Assembly (NCBI GenBank): GCA_023396615.1
Contig: JAEWVM010000016.1
Coordinates: 1 to 7,218, forward strand
Length of the DNA: 7,218 nt
Direction: 5' to 3'
Source: Spirochaetota bacterium
Lineage (GTDB): Bacteria > Spirochaetota > UBA4802 > JAFGJZ01
Part shown: positions 1 through 5,161 of the stretch, piece by piece
Numbering within the stretch: position 1 is the first letter of the stretch
Layout of the letters: each line of letters starts with the position of its first letter
Made by a program: the position numbers and the translations under genes
The notes under the pieces: generated by a model
Told to the model about the DNA's origin: nothing
Database searches by the model: none
Seen by the model: only the letters and a program-made list of their open reading frames with translations

Positions 1-111
1 TTTCATCGGATGATCGCGGGAGACAACACCATTATACTAGTCTTTACATGTAAAACACTGAATTTTTGCCGCATGGGATTATGAGAAACAGGAAGTGGAA
101 ATTGATATATG
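1..111 (+). repeat. Intergenic composite repeat, copy R0 (left end cut by window edge)
   Basis: This is the first of seven related intergenic elements. The left part (CGGATGATCGCGGGAGAC, 7-24) resembles the left end of the 3834-3955 copy (CGGCTAAATCGTGTGACAC). A TATACT box follows at 33-38, then the perfect 12-base palindrome TTTACATGTAAA at 43-54, five T at 63-67, and the right-end box CATGGGATTATGA at 72-84. The order (left motif, TATA box, dyad, T-run, right box) matches the other copies. No convincing -35 lies 17-18 bases before TATACT, so promoter activity here is doubtful. The copy ends in ATATG at 107-111, like three other copies. Confidence 0.55.
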
Positions 112-174
112 AACAAGGCATTATATAAAATTAAAAGGATTTATGACTTAATCAGGCTAAATTACATTTTATAA
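109..174 (+). CDS. Possible 21-residue leader peptide ORF after repeat R0
   Basis: An ATG within the ATATG that ends repeat R0 opens a 21-codon frame (MNKALYKIKR...NYIL) closed by TAA at 172-174. That is 24 bases before the start of the exported protein gene. A purine-rich stretch (GGAAGTGGAA, 91-100) lies upstream, with GTGGAA 8 bases from the ATG. The peptide is basic and hydrophobic with no recognisable family. It could be a translated leader or chance. The only support is position: analogous ATATG starts follow repeats at 897, 3025 and 3953, and the one at 897 is a genuine gene start. Confidence 0.2.
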   Translation: MNKALYKIKRIYDLIRLNYIL

Positions 175-198
175 CAAAATCAAATGGAGAGAAAAGCG

Positions 199-741
199 AT
201 GAACATGAAATTCATTTTGGGAACAATAGTTTTCAGCATATTGATGACAGGGTTATTTGCTGGTGACACTTTAAAAACAGGAACTAATGCACCTTACTTC
301 AAGGTAAAATCCGGTGATGATAAAGAATTGAATTCATCTATGATTAAAGGAAAAGTAGTGGTAATATTTTATGAAACCAAAGACTTAATCGAAAAAAATA
401 GAAAATTAAAGAACGAATTGAATAGATTTTACGATGAACAACCGGATACAATAAAAAATTTGATTGTAAAATTGCCTATTATTGATTGCTCCGGGGCATT
501 TAGGCTTTTCGTCAGAATGTGGAAGAACAGTTTAATTGATCACTCAAAAAAAGAAAGAATGGTAATATATGGAGATTGGGATGCAAAGATGTTTTCTAAT
601 TTCAAGATGAAAAAGGATGAAAGCAATATAATAATATTAGACAAAAAAGGAATAATCCAATACTATAAGCATGGCACAATTGAAGATAAGGAAGTAATAA
701 AAATTAAAGAATTATTACTAAAATATGTAAATGAAAAATAA
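199..741 (+). CDS. Exported thioredoxin-fold protein, YtfJ/redoxin-like, without CxxC
   Basis: The predicted protein has 180 residues. The start at 199 is preferred over the in-frame ATG at 184 because the Shine-Dalgarno GGAGAG (186-191) overlaps the upstream ATG and sits 7 bases before 199. Residues 1-21 look like a Sec signal peptide (MNMKFILGTIVFSILMTGLFA), so the product is probably periplasmic. The mature part starts like redoxins (GTNAPYFKV, then KGKVVVIFYETKD at about 50-62). It ends with the thioredoxin-fold C-terminal pattern (YGDWDAKMFSNF at 124-135; SNIIILDKKGIIQYYKHG at 142-159). There is no CxxC pair. The only cysteine is Cys97 in PIIDCSGAF, so dithiol chemistry is unlikely. The helix-rich middle and the 'SN-IILDKKG' block resemble the uncharacterised YtfJ family. 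Substrate and partner are unknown. The gene is strikingly AT-rich compared with the LysE and GAF genes. Fold assignment is fairly secure; function is not. Confidence 0.8.
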   Translation: MNMKFILGTIVFSILMTGLFAGDTLKTGTNAPYFKVKSGDDKELNSSMIKGKVVVIFYETKDLIEKNRKLKNELNRFYDEQPDTIKNLIVKLPIIDCSGAFRLFVRMWKNSLIDHSKKERMVIYGDWDAKMFSNFKMKKDESNIIILDKKGIIQYYKHGTIEDKEVIKIKELLLKYVNEK

Positions 742-764
742 TAATTCTATCAGCACAAGAATAC

Positions 765-828
765 GAATCGCTTAATAAAAATTTCTACGCCGCTGAAAAG
801 CGGCACGAAAGACTCGTCGGTACGATTC
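765..828 (+). ncRNA. Candidate structured RNA (three-stem junction) upstream of MFS gene
   Basis: Within the 155-base spacer three stems can be drawn. P1 pairs GAATCG (765-770) with CGATTC (823-828). P2 is GCCGCT (789-794) with AGCGGC (799-804), closed by a GAAA tetraloop. P3 is ACGA (805-808) with TCGT (814-817). P2 and P3 abut directly, leaving an 18-base A/T-rich strand (771-788) and a 5-base strand (818-822) in the junction. No T-run follows, so this is not an ordinary terminator. It lies 69 bases before the carrier start and could be a 5' UTR regulator or the structured 3' end of the upstream mRNA. I compared it by memory with c-di-GMP-I, purine, TPP, THF and ZTP riboswitches and found no match to their conserved cores. 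Confidence 0.35.
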
Positions 829-849
829 AGAAAGTGATAAGAATTATTT

Positions 850-896
850 CATAATGGAATTATAAATATCCGGTATTTCAAAGAGGTAATTGACAT
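850..896 (+). repeat. Intergenic repeat, copy R1 (right end only)
   Basis: CATAATGGAATTATAA at 850-865 carries the ATGGAATTAT core (854-863) that is identical in copies R2 and R3. The segment ends in ATATG, the start codon of the MFS carrier, about 32 bases after the core box. The usual left end, TATA box and T-run are not recognisable here; the stretch upstream is the three-stem structure instead. The copy is therefore either truncated or strongly diverged. The Shine-Dalgarno of the carrier (AGAGG, 882-886) falls inside it. Confidence 0.45.
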
Positions 897-2126
897 ATGT
901 CTAAACTAGTACAAACTACAATGAACACAATGAAGTATTCCGGCTGGATAATAACCAGTGCCGCCCTAGGAATAAACCTGTTATTGGGACTCCTTTACGC
1001 ATGGAGTGTATTCAAAAAATCCCTTGTTGCAGAATGGGGCTGGAACGATGTTACAGCATCCCTTCCCTTTACGGTTTCTGCCGCTATATTCGCCTTTATG
1101 ATGATTTTTGCCGGAAGAGCTCAGGATAAATTCGGCCCCCGCATTGTAGCTCTTCTGGGCGGAATAATGTTCGGCACAGGATTAATTTTATCGGGATTTA
1201 CGCAAAGCCCGGCCGTTATGGTAATTACCTTCGGTGTAATCGGCGGCATAGGCATCGGGTTATGCTACTCGGCTACCACACCATCTGCAATCAAATGGTT
1301 CAGCTCGTCCAAAAAAGGTATTATATCCGGCATTGTAGTTTCGGGCGTCGGCTTGGCGCCGGTTTATATGGCTCCGCTTACCGCGTACTTCCTTAAGCTG
1401 TACGGAATTCAGCAGTCGTTTATTATACTCGGCATTATTGCGCTCACAGCCATTACGCTCTTCTCGCTGATTTTAAAAAATCCTCATGCAGGCTTTGTTC
1501 CGGCGCAGGCCTCTGCTTCCCAAAAGACTTCAGCTCCGGCAAGCCGAAATTTCACATGGGCTGAAATGCTTAAGAAACGTCAGTTCTATCTTTTGTGGAT
1601 CATCTATCTGCTTTCGGCAACTGCAGGGCTTATGCTTATAGCACACATGGCAAGTATCGCAGGTACACAGGCTGCCTGGAAAGCGGGCTTTATTCTCGTT
1701 GTCGTATTATCAGCTTTTAACGCGCTGGGGCGTGTTGTCGGCGGTTTTCTGTCTGATAAAATCGGCCGCAAATCAGCACTTATATTAGTATTACTGCTTC
1801 AGGCTTGCAACATGTTTATTTTTACCTATTACAATACCATTCCTTCGCTGGTTATCGGCGCTTCGCTGGCGGGTCTGGCCTACGGGTCTCTCTTCTCTTT
1901 AATGCCTTCTATTACAGCTGACTTCTTCGGTATTAAAAACATGGGAGTAAACTACGGGCTTATATATACCGGTTGGGGCATAGCTGCCGTGATCGGGCCT
2001 ATGTTCGGCGGTGTCGTTGTAATGAAATCAGGTACATATACCGTGTCATATATTCTAGCCGGCGTTTTACTGGTAATAGGAATGCTATTAGCGCTGAAGA
2101 TAAAAGCACCTGAGACTCAGAAGTAA
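897..2126 (+). CDS. MFS transporter, oxalate:formate antiporter (OFA) family
   Basis: This is a 409-residue inner-membrane carrier of normal length for a 12-helix major facilitator. The N-terminal block GINLLLGLLYAWSVFKKSL (25-43) is the OFA signature. The loop 2-3 motif is AGRAQDKFGPR (72-82) and its second-half counterpart is GGFLSDKIGRK (282-292). A hydrophilic linker (about 195-222, rich in Ala/Ser/Pro) separates the two six-helix halves. From memory, OxlT of Oxalobacter uses an Arg in helix 8 and a Lys in helix 11. Arg279 (NALGRVVGG) fits the first. The helix-11 region reads YTGWGIAAVIGP (357-368) and lacks the Lys, which argues against oxalate and for a small monocarboxylate such as pyruvate or lactate. 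Shine-Dalgarno AGAGG (882-886) supports the start. The gene is probably monocistronic, since a strong terminator follows. The family call is firm; the substrate is inferred. Confidence 0.92.
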   Translation: MSKLVQTTMNTMKYSGWIITSAALGINLLLGLLYAWSVFKKSLVAEWGWNDVTASLPFTVSAAIFAFMMIFAGRAQDKFGPRIVALLGGIMFGTGLILSGFTQSPAVMVITFGVIGGIGIGLCYSATTPSAIKWFSSSKKGIISGIVVSGVGLAPVYMAPLTAYFLKLYGIQQSFIILGIIALTAITLFSLILKNPHAGFVPAQASASQKTSAPASRNFTWAEMLKKRQFYLLWIIYLLSATAGLMLIAHMASIAGTQAAWKAGFILVVVLSAFNALGRVVGGFLSDKIGRKSALILVLLLQACNMFIFTYYNTIPSLVIGASLAGLAYGSLFSLMPSITADFFGIKNMGVNYGLIYTGWGIAAVIGPMFGGVVVMKSGTYTVSYILAGVLLVIGMLLALKIKAPETQK

Positions 2127-2146
2127 ATACATGCTTTTTTTATAAA

Positions 2147-2258
2147 TTTAACCGGCAAATTCAATCGCATAAAACTATGTCATCAAACGCGTCTTTCCTC
2201 ACAAGACGCGTTTTTTACCACATGGAATTATGACGGGTCGGTGATTGAGAGAGATTCC
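2147..2258 (+). repeat. Intergenic composite repeat, copy R2 (complete)
   Basis: Starting 20 bases after the carrier stop, this copy has all parts. The left end is TTTAACCGG (2147-2155) with AATC and a TATG box (2176-2179). The strong hairpin and T-run lie at 2185-2216. The right-end box CATGGAATTATGAC is at 2221-2234, followed by GGGTCGGTGATTGAGAGAG and ATTCC (2254-2258). Compared with R3, R4 and R6 the left part has about four extra bases between AACC and the TATG box. GGAAT (2224-2228) pairs with ATTCC (2254-2258). The two ends are also complementary in nested order: ACCG/CGGT (2151-2154 with 2239-2242), AATTC/GAATT (2158-2162 with 2225-2229) and ATGT/ACAT (2177-2180 with 2220-2223). Confidence 0.65.
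2185..2216 (+). terminator. Rho-independent terminator after the MFS gene, inside repeat R2
   Basis: A perfect 11-bp stem, AAACGCGTCTT (2185-2195) with AAGACGCGTTT (2203-2213), encloses a 7-base loop and runs into TTT (2214-2216), giving six uninterrupted T after the stem's last G. It is the strongest hairpin in the window and should end the transcript of the carrier gene. Because it sits between the left and right ends of the repeat, it would also attenuate any transcript started at the left-end TATA box. Confidence 0.85.
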
Positions 2259-2278
2259 TATTAATAAAGGTTATCGGT

Positions 2279-2902
2279 ATGCATAAAACTTTTTTCCGGG
2301 GCTTTAAAACCGGATTGATTCTTCAGTTCGCGATAGGTCCTGTTTTCATTTTCGTTATGAATATTGCTGTCCAGCGTTCTTTCTCCGATGGAATCGCAGC
2401 CGTCGCAGGTGTGACCGCCGCGGATTATGTCTATATCGCACTTTCAGTTGTCGGCGTGGGCAAGCTTCTGGAAAATGACCGGATGAAGCAGGCGCTCGGT
2501 TTCATCGCTCCCTCGGTTCTTCTTCTATTCGGCGTATATATGATGTATTCAGTCTTATTCGCCGGTTCTGCAGAAAATATTATACGAAATAATCCTTCAT
2601 CCGAATTTCTTTCCGCGTTCGCGCTCACCATTTCTAGTCCTCTGACAATTCTCTTCTGGAGCGGAATTTTCGCATCCCGCGCGGTTGAGTATGAACTCAC
2701 ACGGCGCGAACTCGCGGTTTTCGCATTCGCCGCAGGTCTCGCCACGTTCGCGTTTCTCGGATGCGGGGTACTCATTCTCTCATCAGCGGCCGCAGTGATT
2801 CCGGACATTGTCATTTCAGTGCTCAATATCTCTGTAGCCGTTTTGCTCATAGGGTACGGAGTACTGCGCCTGATCCGCGCGTTCAGAATAAGTATGCAGT
2901 AA
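2279..2902 (+). CDS. LysE/RhtB-type amino-acid exporter family protein
   Basis: A 207-residue integral membrane protein of standard LysE-superfamily length with about six hydrophobic helices. The N-terminus FFRGFKTGLILQFAIGPVFIFVMNIAVQRSFSDG (5-38) matches the family pattern. The usual Pro-Gly-Pro is replaced by Ile-Gly-Pro. The next helix, AGVTAADYVYIALSVVGVGKLLE (43-65), carries the conserved acidic Asp49 ahead of the tyrosines. A region near 115-130 (FALTISSPLTILFWSG) corresponds to the family's N/S-P-x-x-x-x-F-W stretch. The likely role is proton-driven efflux of amino acids or related small molecules; the substrate cannot be read. Shine-Dalgarno AAAGG (2266-2270) is 8 bases before the ATG. 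The gene is richer in GC than the AT-rich genes around it and is flanked by repeats R2 and R3, so it appears to be a single-gene unit. Confidence 0.88.
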   Translation: MHKTFFRGFKTGLILQFAIGPVFIFVMNIAVQRSFSDGIAAVAGVTAADYVYIALSVVGVGKLLENDRMKQALGFIAPSVLLLFGVYMMYSVLFAGSAENIIRNNPSSEFLSAFALTISSPLTILFWSGIFASRAVEYELTRRELAVFAFAAGLATFAFLGCGVLILSSAAAVIPDIVISVLNISVAVLLIGYGVLRLIRAFRISMQ

Positions 2903-3024
2903 TTTTAATTGACCTGCTTAATCATTTGATGCTATAGTAATGGATACATAGTTCCATTTGGAAAATAGATTTTTTAGTCGCATGGAATTATGACGTGTCG
3001 TTGTTTGAGAAAAATAATTCCTAT
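2903..3024 (+). repeat. Intergenic composite repeat, copy R3 (complete)
   Basis: This copy begins immediately after the LysE stop codon with TTTTAATTGACC (2903-2914). It continues with AATC (2920-2923), TATAGT (2933-2938), a small dyad TTCC-ATTT-GGAA (2952-2963), six T (2970-2975) and the right-end box CATGGAATTATGAC (2981-2994). GGAATTAT (2984-2991) has an exact 8-base inverse, ATAATTCC (3014-3021), enclosing the conserved GACGTGTCGTTGTTTGAGA (2992-3010). It ends in ATATG (3023-3027). The left-right complementarity seen in R2 is weaker here: ATGC (2929-2932) with GCAT (2980-2983). Confidence 0.65.
2909..2938 (+). promoter_or_regulatory. Promoter-like boxes in the left end of repeat R3
   Basis: TTGACC (2909-2914) and TATAGT (2933-2938) are separated by 18 bases and fit a housekeeping sigma-70-type promoter. 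Copies R4 and R6 keep both boxes at exactly the same spacing. Transcription would start near 2945, upstream of a small hairpin and T6, so the product could be attenuated or continue into the 43-codon ORF and GAF gene. Confidence 0.4.
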
Positions 3025-3156
3025 ATGGACAAGCAAGTCTTGGCGGACTGCATTAAAGAAGAAAACGGCTCTTTTGCTACTCCCTTAAGAATTATGAACT
3101 TGGATCGTTTTTATATTCGTCCACAAATGGCAGGACGCAACCGGAGACAGTCATGA
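3025..3156 (+). CDS. Possible 43-residue ORF overlapping the GAF gene start (ATGA)
   Basis: The ATG ending repeat R3 opens 43 codons (MDKQVLADCIKEENGSFATP... ending NRRQS). Its TGA (3154-3156) overlaps the GAF start in the sequence ATGA. Such a 4-base overlap is typical of translationally coupled genes and accounts for most of the gap between the repeat and the GAF gene. The Shine-Dalgarno is weak (GAGA 3007-3010, 14 bases away), and I recognise no family. It could be a small gene, a coupling leader, or chance. It is kept because position relative to the repeat and the exact overlap coincide. Confidence 0.3.
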   Translation: MDKQVLADCIKEENGSFATPLRIMNLDRFYIRPQMAGRNRRQS

Positions 3157-3839
3157 ATACGAAGGAAACAGCCATTCCCGGAGAAATCGTCAATATTTGG
3201 CAGAGGATCGTCGATTCGGCATCCATCATCCTAGGCGTGCCCAGCGTCATGGTCAACCGTCTGGAGCCGCCGAATCTGGAAGTGTTTCGGTCCAACATCT
3301 GCAATTCCAATCCATTCCCCACCGGCACGCTTATACCGATGATGGGCGTTTATTGCGAATCCGCCGCCAAGCAGCGGAAGATGCTCATCGTGGAGGACGC
3401 ACGGAATGACCCTGAATGGTCCGAATCGCCCACTGCCAAAGCCGGTATCTTCGCCTACCTGGGATTCCCTCTATTCTGGCCGGACGGAGACGTATTCGGA
3501 ACACTCTGCGCAGTAGACATCAAGGAAAACAAATGGGGCGACCAGTACGAAAATCTCATGCGCACTTTCAAGGACGCCATCGAGGCTCACCTGGCGCTGA
3601 CCCTGACTACAGAAGCGCTGGAGAAAAAGAACTTGGAGCTGGAGCTCAGCTTGAGAGAAGTGAAAACTCTGCGAGGCATCCTGCCCATCTGCGCGTCATG
3701 CAAGAAGATCAGGGACGACAGCGGTTACTGGAGCATGGTTGAGCACTACATCGAGGATCATTCCGAAGCCCAGTTCAGCCACAGCATCTGTCCGGACTGC
3801 GCCAAGAAACTATATCCGTCGTTTTGCGATAAATTTTAA
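3153..3839 (+). CDS. GAF-domain sensor-like protein with C-terminal CxxC...CxxC domain
   Basis: The 228-residue protein appears cytoplasmic, with no signal or membrane segment. Residues 15-150 form a GAF domain: IVNIWQRIVDSASIILGVPSVMVNRL, then YCESAAKQRKMLIVEDARNDPEW and a core YLGFPLFWPDGDVFGTLCAVD (102-122). A coiled-coil-like linker follows (153-174, EALEKKNLELELSLREVKTLRG). The C-terminal block LPICASCKKIRDDSGYW...HSICPDCAKKLYP (177-222) has Cys180-x2-Cys183 and Cys213-x2-Cys216, consistent with a zinc site. That block is common at the ends of PAS, GAF and receiver proteins in environmental bacteria, to my knowledge. There is no kinase, GGDEF or EAL output, so it may act by protein contact. 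Shine-Dalgarno GGAG (3143-3146) is 6 bases before the ATG, and an in-frame TAA at 3054 limits upstream extension. GC content is visibly higher than in flanking genes. The ligand is unknown. Confidence 0.88.
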   Translation: MNTKETAIPGEIVNIWQRIVDSASIILGVPSVMVNRLEPPNLEVFRSNICNSNPFPTGTLIPMMGVYCESAAKQRKMLIVEDARNDPEWSESPTAKAGIFAYLGFPLFWPDGDVFGTLCAVDIKENKWGDQYENLMRTFKDAIEAHLALTLTTEALEKKNLELELSLREVKTLRGILPICASCKKIRDDSGYWSMVEHYIEDHSEAQFSHSICPDCAKKLYPSFCDKF

Positions 3840-3869
3840 TTGACCGGCTAAATCGTGTGACACTATATC
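3840..3869 (+). promoter_or_regulatory. Promoter-like boxes in the left end of repeat R4
   Basis: TTGACC (3840-3845) and TATATC (3864-3869) lie 18 bases apart, the spacing also found in R3 and R6. The -35-like box begins one base after the GAF stop codon. Its transcript would cross a weak dyad and a T-run before reaching the second promoter-like signal at 3920. Confidence 0.35.
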
Positions 3870-3919
3870 TGAAGATGTGTTTCTCAATGCACAATAAGGA
3901 TTTTTTATCACATGTGACT

Positions 3920-3948
3920 TTGACAGATCGGTTTTTTAAAGATAATAA
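3920..3948 (+). promoter_or_regulatory. Sigma-70-type promoter upstream of the membrane protein gene
   Basis: TTGACA (3920-3925) is a perfect -35 consensus, followed after 17 bases by TAATAA (3943-3948). This is the best housekeeping promoter match in the window. It is formed by the right end of repeat R4; in R2 and R3 the equivalent position reads ATGACG. The predicted start near 3955 gives a leader of about 125 bases before the ATG at 4081. That leader contains an inverted pair TTTAAAAG (4039-4046) and CTTTTAAA (4059-4066) just ahead of the ribosome-binding site. Confidence 0.55.
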
Positions 3949-4080
3949 TTATATGTGCGGAACTGATTTTCAATAAAATAATATTTCTAACTCACTTTTA
4001 GTGCCTATGAAAAAGAAATAAATGATTCCGATAAAGCATTTAAAAGAGCAAGTAAAAGCTTTTAAAATATGGAGGATTTT

Positions 4081-4731
4081 ATGAAATTTCTGTGGATTGT
4101 TTCGTGGATTATCATTGCGGTATCTTTTTATGTTGTTTATCTACGAACTAAAAAAAACAAAAATGTACTTTCACTTTCTTTTCTTTCAATCGGAATATTT
4201 TTTACTCTTCTTTTATTGATAATATTTATAACAAAAAGATTCTCCCCTGTTATAATTTATCTTGAATTGCTGATTTTTCTTGCCGCTCTTATTTTTTCCG
4301 GTCTTCTTGCTTCCATTTCGGCAAAAAAGATTTTCCCTGTATTATACGGAATATCAATGATTCCCATGCTCTTAAACGGAATATTTTTTGCTTTTAAAGG
4401 ATTAAATGCCGAATTATTTTACAAATATCATGCTGTAGCTTTGCCCGTTCTTCTTCCTCTTTCAGCAGCACTTTCACTTGCTTCGGCAGTACTAATGAGC
4501 TCCGATACAGATGACAAGTCATCTCTTTCTGAAATGTCCGGAGATTCTTGGCTAAAAACCATTTTAAGCGGCGCAGTCGGCATTATTCTCGGTGTAATAG
4601 GATGGGGAATGGGAAGATCACAAAACAAGCCGCGTCTTGCAGGAGCAGGACTGATTCTTTTTGCCGGGGGAATCGTTTACATTTTCATTGGAATATTTAA
4701 GTTGATTAAAAGCGCGGCACAAAAGAAATAA
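4081..4731 (+). CDS. Unrecognised multi-pass membrane protein (about seven helices)
   Basis: The 216-residue, strongly hydrophobic protein starts at 4081. GGAGG (4071-4075) overlaps the alternative in-frame ATG at 4069 and sits 5 bases before 4081, which decides the start. Predicted membrane spans by eye are about 4-21, 28-51, 57-79, 85-105, 117-139, 159-178 and 186-208. A short acidic loop (SSDTDDKSSLSEMSGDSW, 140-157) lies between spans 5 and 6. Basic stretches (RTKKNK at 22-27, KLIKSAAQKK at the end) suggest a cytoplasmic loop 1 and C-terminus. No active-site motif or family signature is visible and I assign no function. The gene is AT-rich, unlike the GAF gene upstream. It is probably monocistronic: it has the R4 promoter before it and a terminator directly after it. 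Confidence 0.75.
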   Translation: MKFLWIVSWIIIAVSFYVVYLRTKKNKNVLSLSFLSIGIFFTLLLLIIFITKRFSPVIIYLELLIFLAALIFSGLLASISAKKIFPVLYGISMIPMLLNGIFFAFKGLNAELFYKYHAVALPVLLPLSAALSLASAVLMSSDTDDKSSLSEMSGDSWLKTILSGAVGIILGVIGWGMGRSQNKPRLAGAGLILFAGGIVYIFIGIFKLIKSAAQKK

Positions 4732-4737
4732 ATTGCC

Positions 4738-4790
4738 ATCTATGTATGATCTCATTTCAAAATTCAGAGGTCATACATAGATTATTCTTT
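4738..4790 (+). terminator. Long-stem terminator after the membrane protein gene
   Basis: ATCTATGTATGATCTC (4738-4753) pairs with GAGGTCATACATAGAT (4767-4782) over 16 bp with a single T.G wobble, around a 13-base loop. A T-rich tail (TATTCTTT and beyond) follows but is interrupted. It begins 6 bases after the stop codon. The symmetry and the T-rich sequence around it could let it work in both directions, though no gene on the other strand needs it here. Confidence 0.7.
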
Positions 4791-5070
4791 CAATTTTGTT
4801 TTGTTTTTTCCTTATCGAATAAATAACTAAACAACGCTAGTTCAACCATCGTAACTTAAAGACAGAAAATCAGTTTTTATTCATGAAAAAGTGAAACTGC
4901 ATTTAGAGTCGAAGAATTTTCCGTACATTGTATTCCGAGAAGCGAAGGATTTGATCAGTCTGTAGCACGGGATTGATTCGTCATTTGTAAAAGATTATAA
5001 CTCAGAAATCGATAAATTTTTAGATAATTCATCTTTAACTGCGCATTCTCATATTATTTGCAAGAAGCAT
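4783..5070. other. AT-rich intergenic stretch without a convincing gene
   Basis: No ORF with a start codon and ribosome-binding site of useful length is present on either strand. One + frame is open from 4855 to 4962 (ending ...NFPYIVFREAKDLISL), is stopped by TAG at 4963-4965, and is open again into the dodecin gene at another phase (HGIDSSFVKDYNSEIDKFL...). It looks protein-like in places and could be a decayed gene fragment, but I recognise no family and chance is a fair explanation. No repeat left end is clearly present, although TTTAACTG (about 5035) is a faint resemblance. Confidence 0.4.
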
Positions 5071-5118
5071 AAAAAATCCTGCTTTCATCGATTTTTTTTA
5101 TCCGCATCTGGATTATCA
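5071..5118 (+). repeat. Intergenic repeat, copy R5 (hairpin, T-run and right-end box)
   Basis: AAAAAATC (5071-5078) pairs with GATTTTTT (5090-5097) around an 11-base loop, and the T-run continues to 5099. The right box CATCTGGATTATCA (5105-5118) aligns with CATGGGATTATGA of copy R0, with two bases inserted. The left end is absent or unrecognisable. The dodecin start lies 44 bases downstream, in the same range as copies R1, R2 and R6. The hairpin could serve as an A/T-rich terminator for anything reading in from the left. Confidence 0.45.
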
Positions 5119-5161
5119 ATCTATTATATGCTATATTTGAATCACAAAAAAAGGAGATATT

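Larger units (their letters stand above)
3834..3955 (+). repeat. Intergenic composite repeat, copy R4 (complete, overlaps GAF stop codon)
   Basis: TTTTAATTGACCGG starts at 3834, so the GAF stop codon TAA (3837-3839) lies inside the repeat. AATC (3851-3854) and TATATC (3864-3869) follow, then a weak dyad TGTG/CACA around 3875-3893, six T (3901-3906), the right box CATGTGACTTTGAC (3911-3924) and ATATG (3951-3955). The right box is the most diverged at the GGAATTAT core. The ends pair as ACCG (3843-3846) with CGGT (3929-3932) and TGTGA (3856-3860) with TCACA (3908-3912), preserving nested complementarity with different bases from R2. Confidence 0.6.

Noticed and set aside
765..828. c-di-GMP-I (GEMM) riboswitch, suggested by a GAAA-capped stem followed by ACGAAAG
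   Set aside because: The conserved GGCAAACC strand and the ACGCAAAGCC linker are missing, and the second stem-loop does not fit.
2147..2278. Integron attC sites (R2 contains ATTTAAC, matching RYYYAAC)
   Set aside because: No copy has a GTTRRRY core site at the right end, the AAC triplet is present only in R2 (the others have GAC), and no integrase gene is in the window. Only an architectural resemblance remains.
2431..2850. 139-codon minus-strand ORF opposite the LysE gene
   Set aside because: It is a shadow of a clearly homologous membrane gene; the product has no family pattern and no promoter or ribosome-binding site.
3197..3742. Two + frame ORFs (3197-3409, 3416-3742) and a minus-strand ORF (3092-3328) over the GAF gene
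   Set aside because: They are other-frame readings of a GC-rich gene with a firm GAF and cysteine-domain match, rich in Arg/His as expected for shadows.
2903..3955. Miniature transposon (MITE) with terminal inverted repeats
   Set aside because: The outermost ends are not inverted repeats of each other, no target-site duplication is visible, and all copies have the same orientation relative to the genes.
4428..4628. 66-codon minus-strand ORF opposite the membrane protein gene
   Set aside because: Shadow of the hydrophobic frame; no ribosome-binding site.
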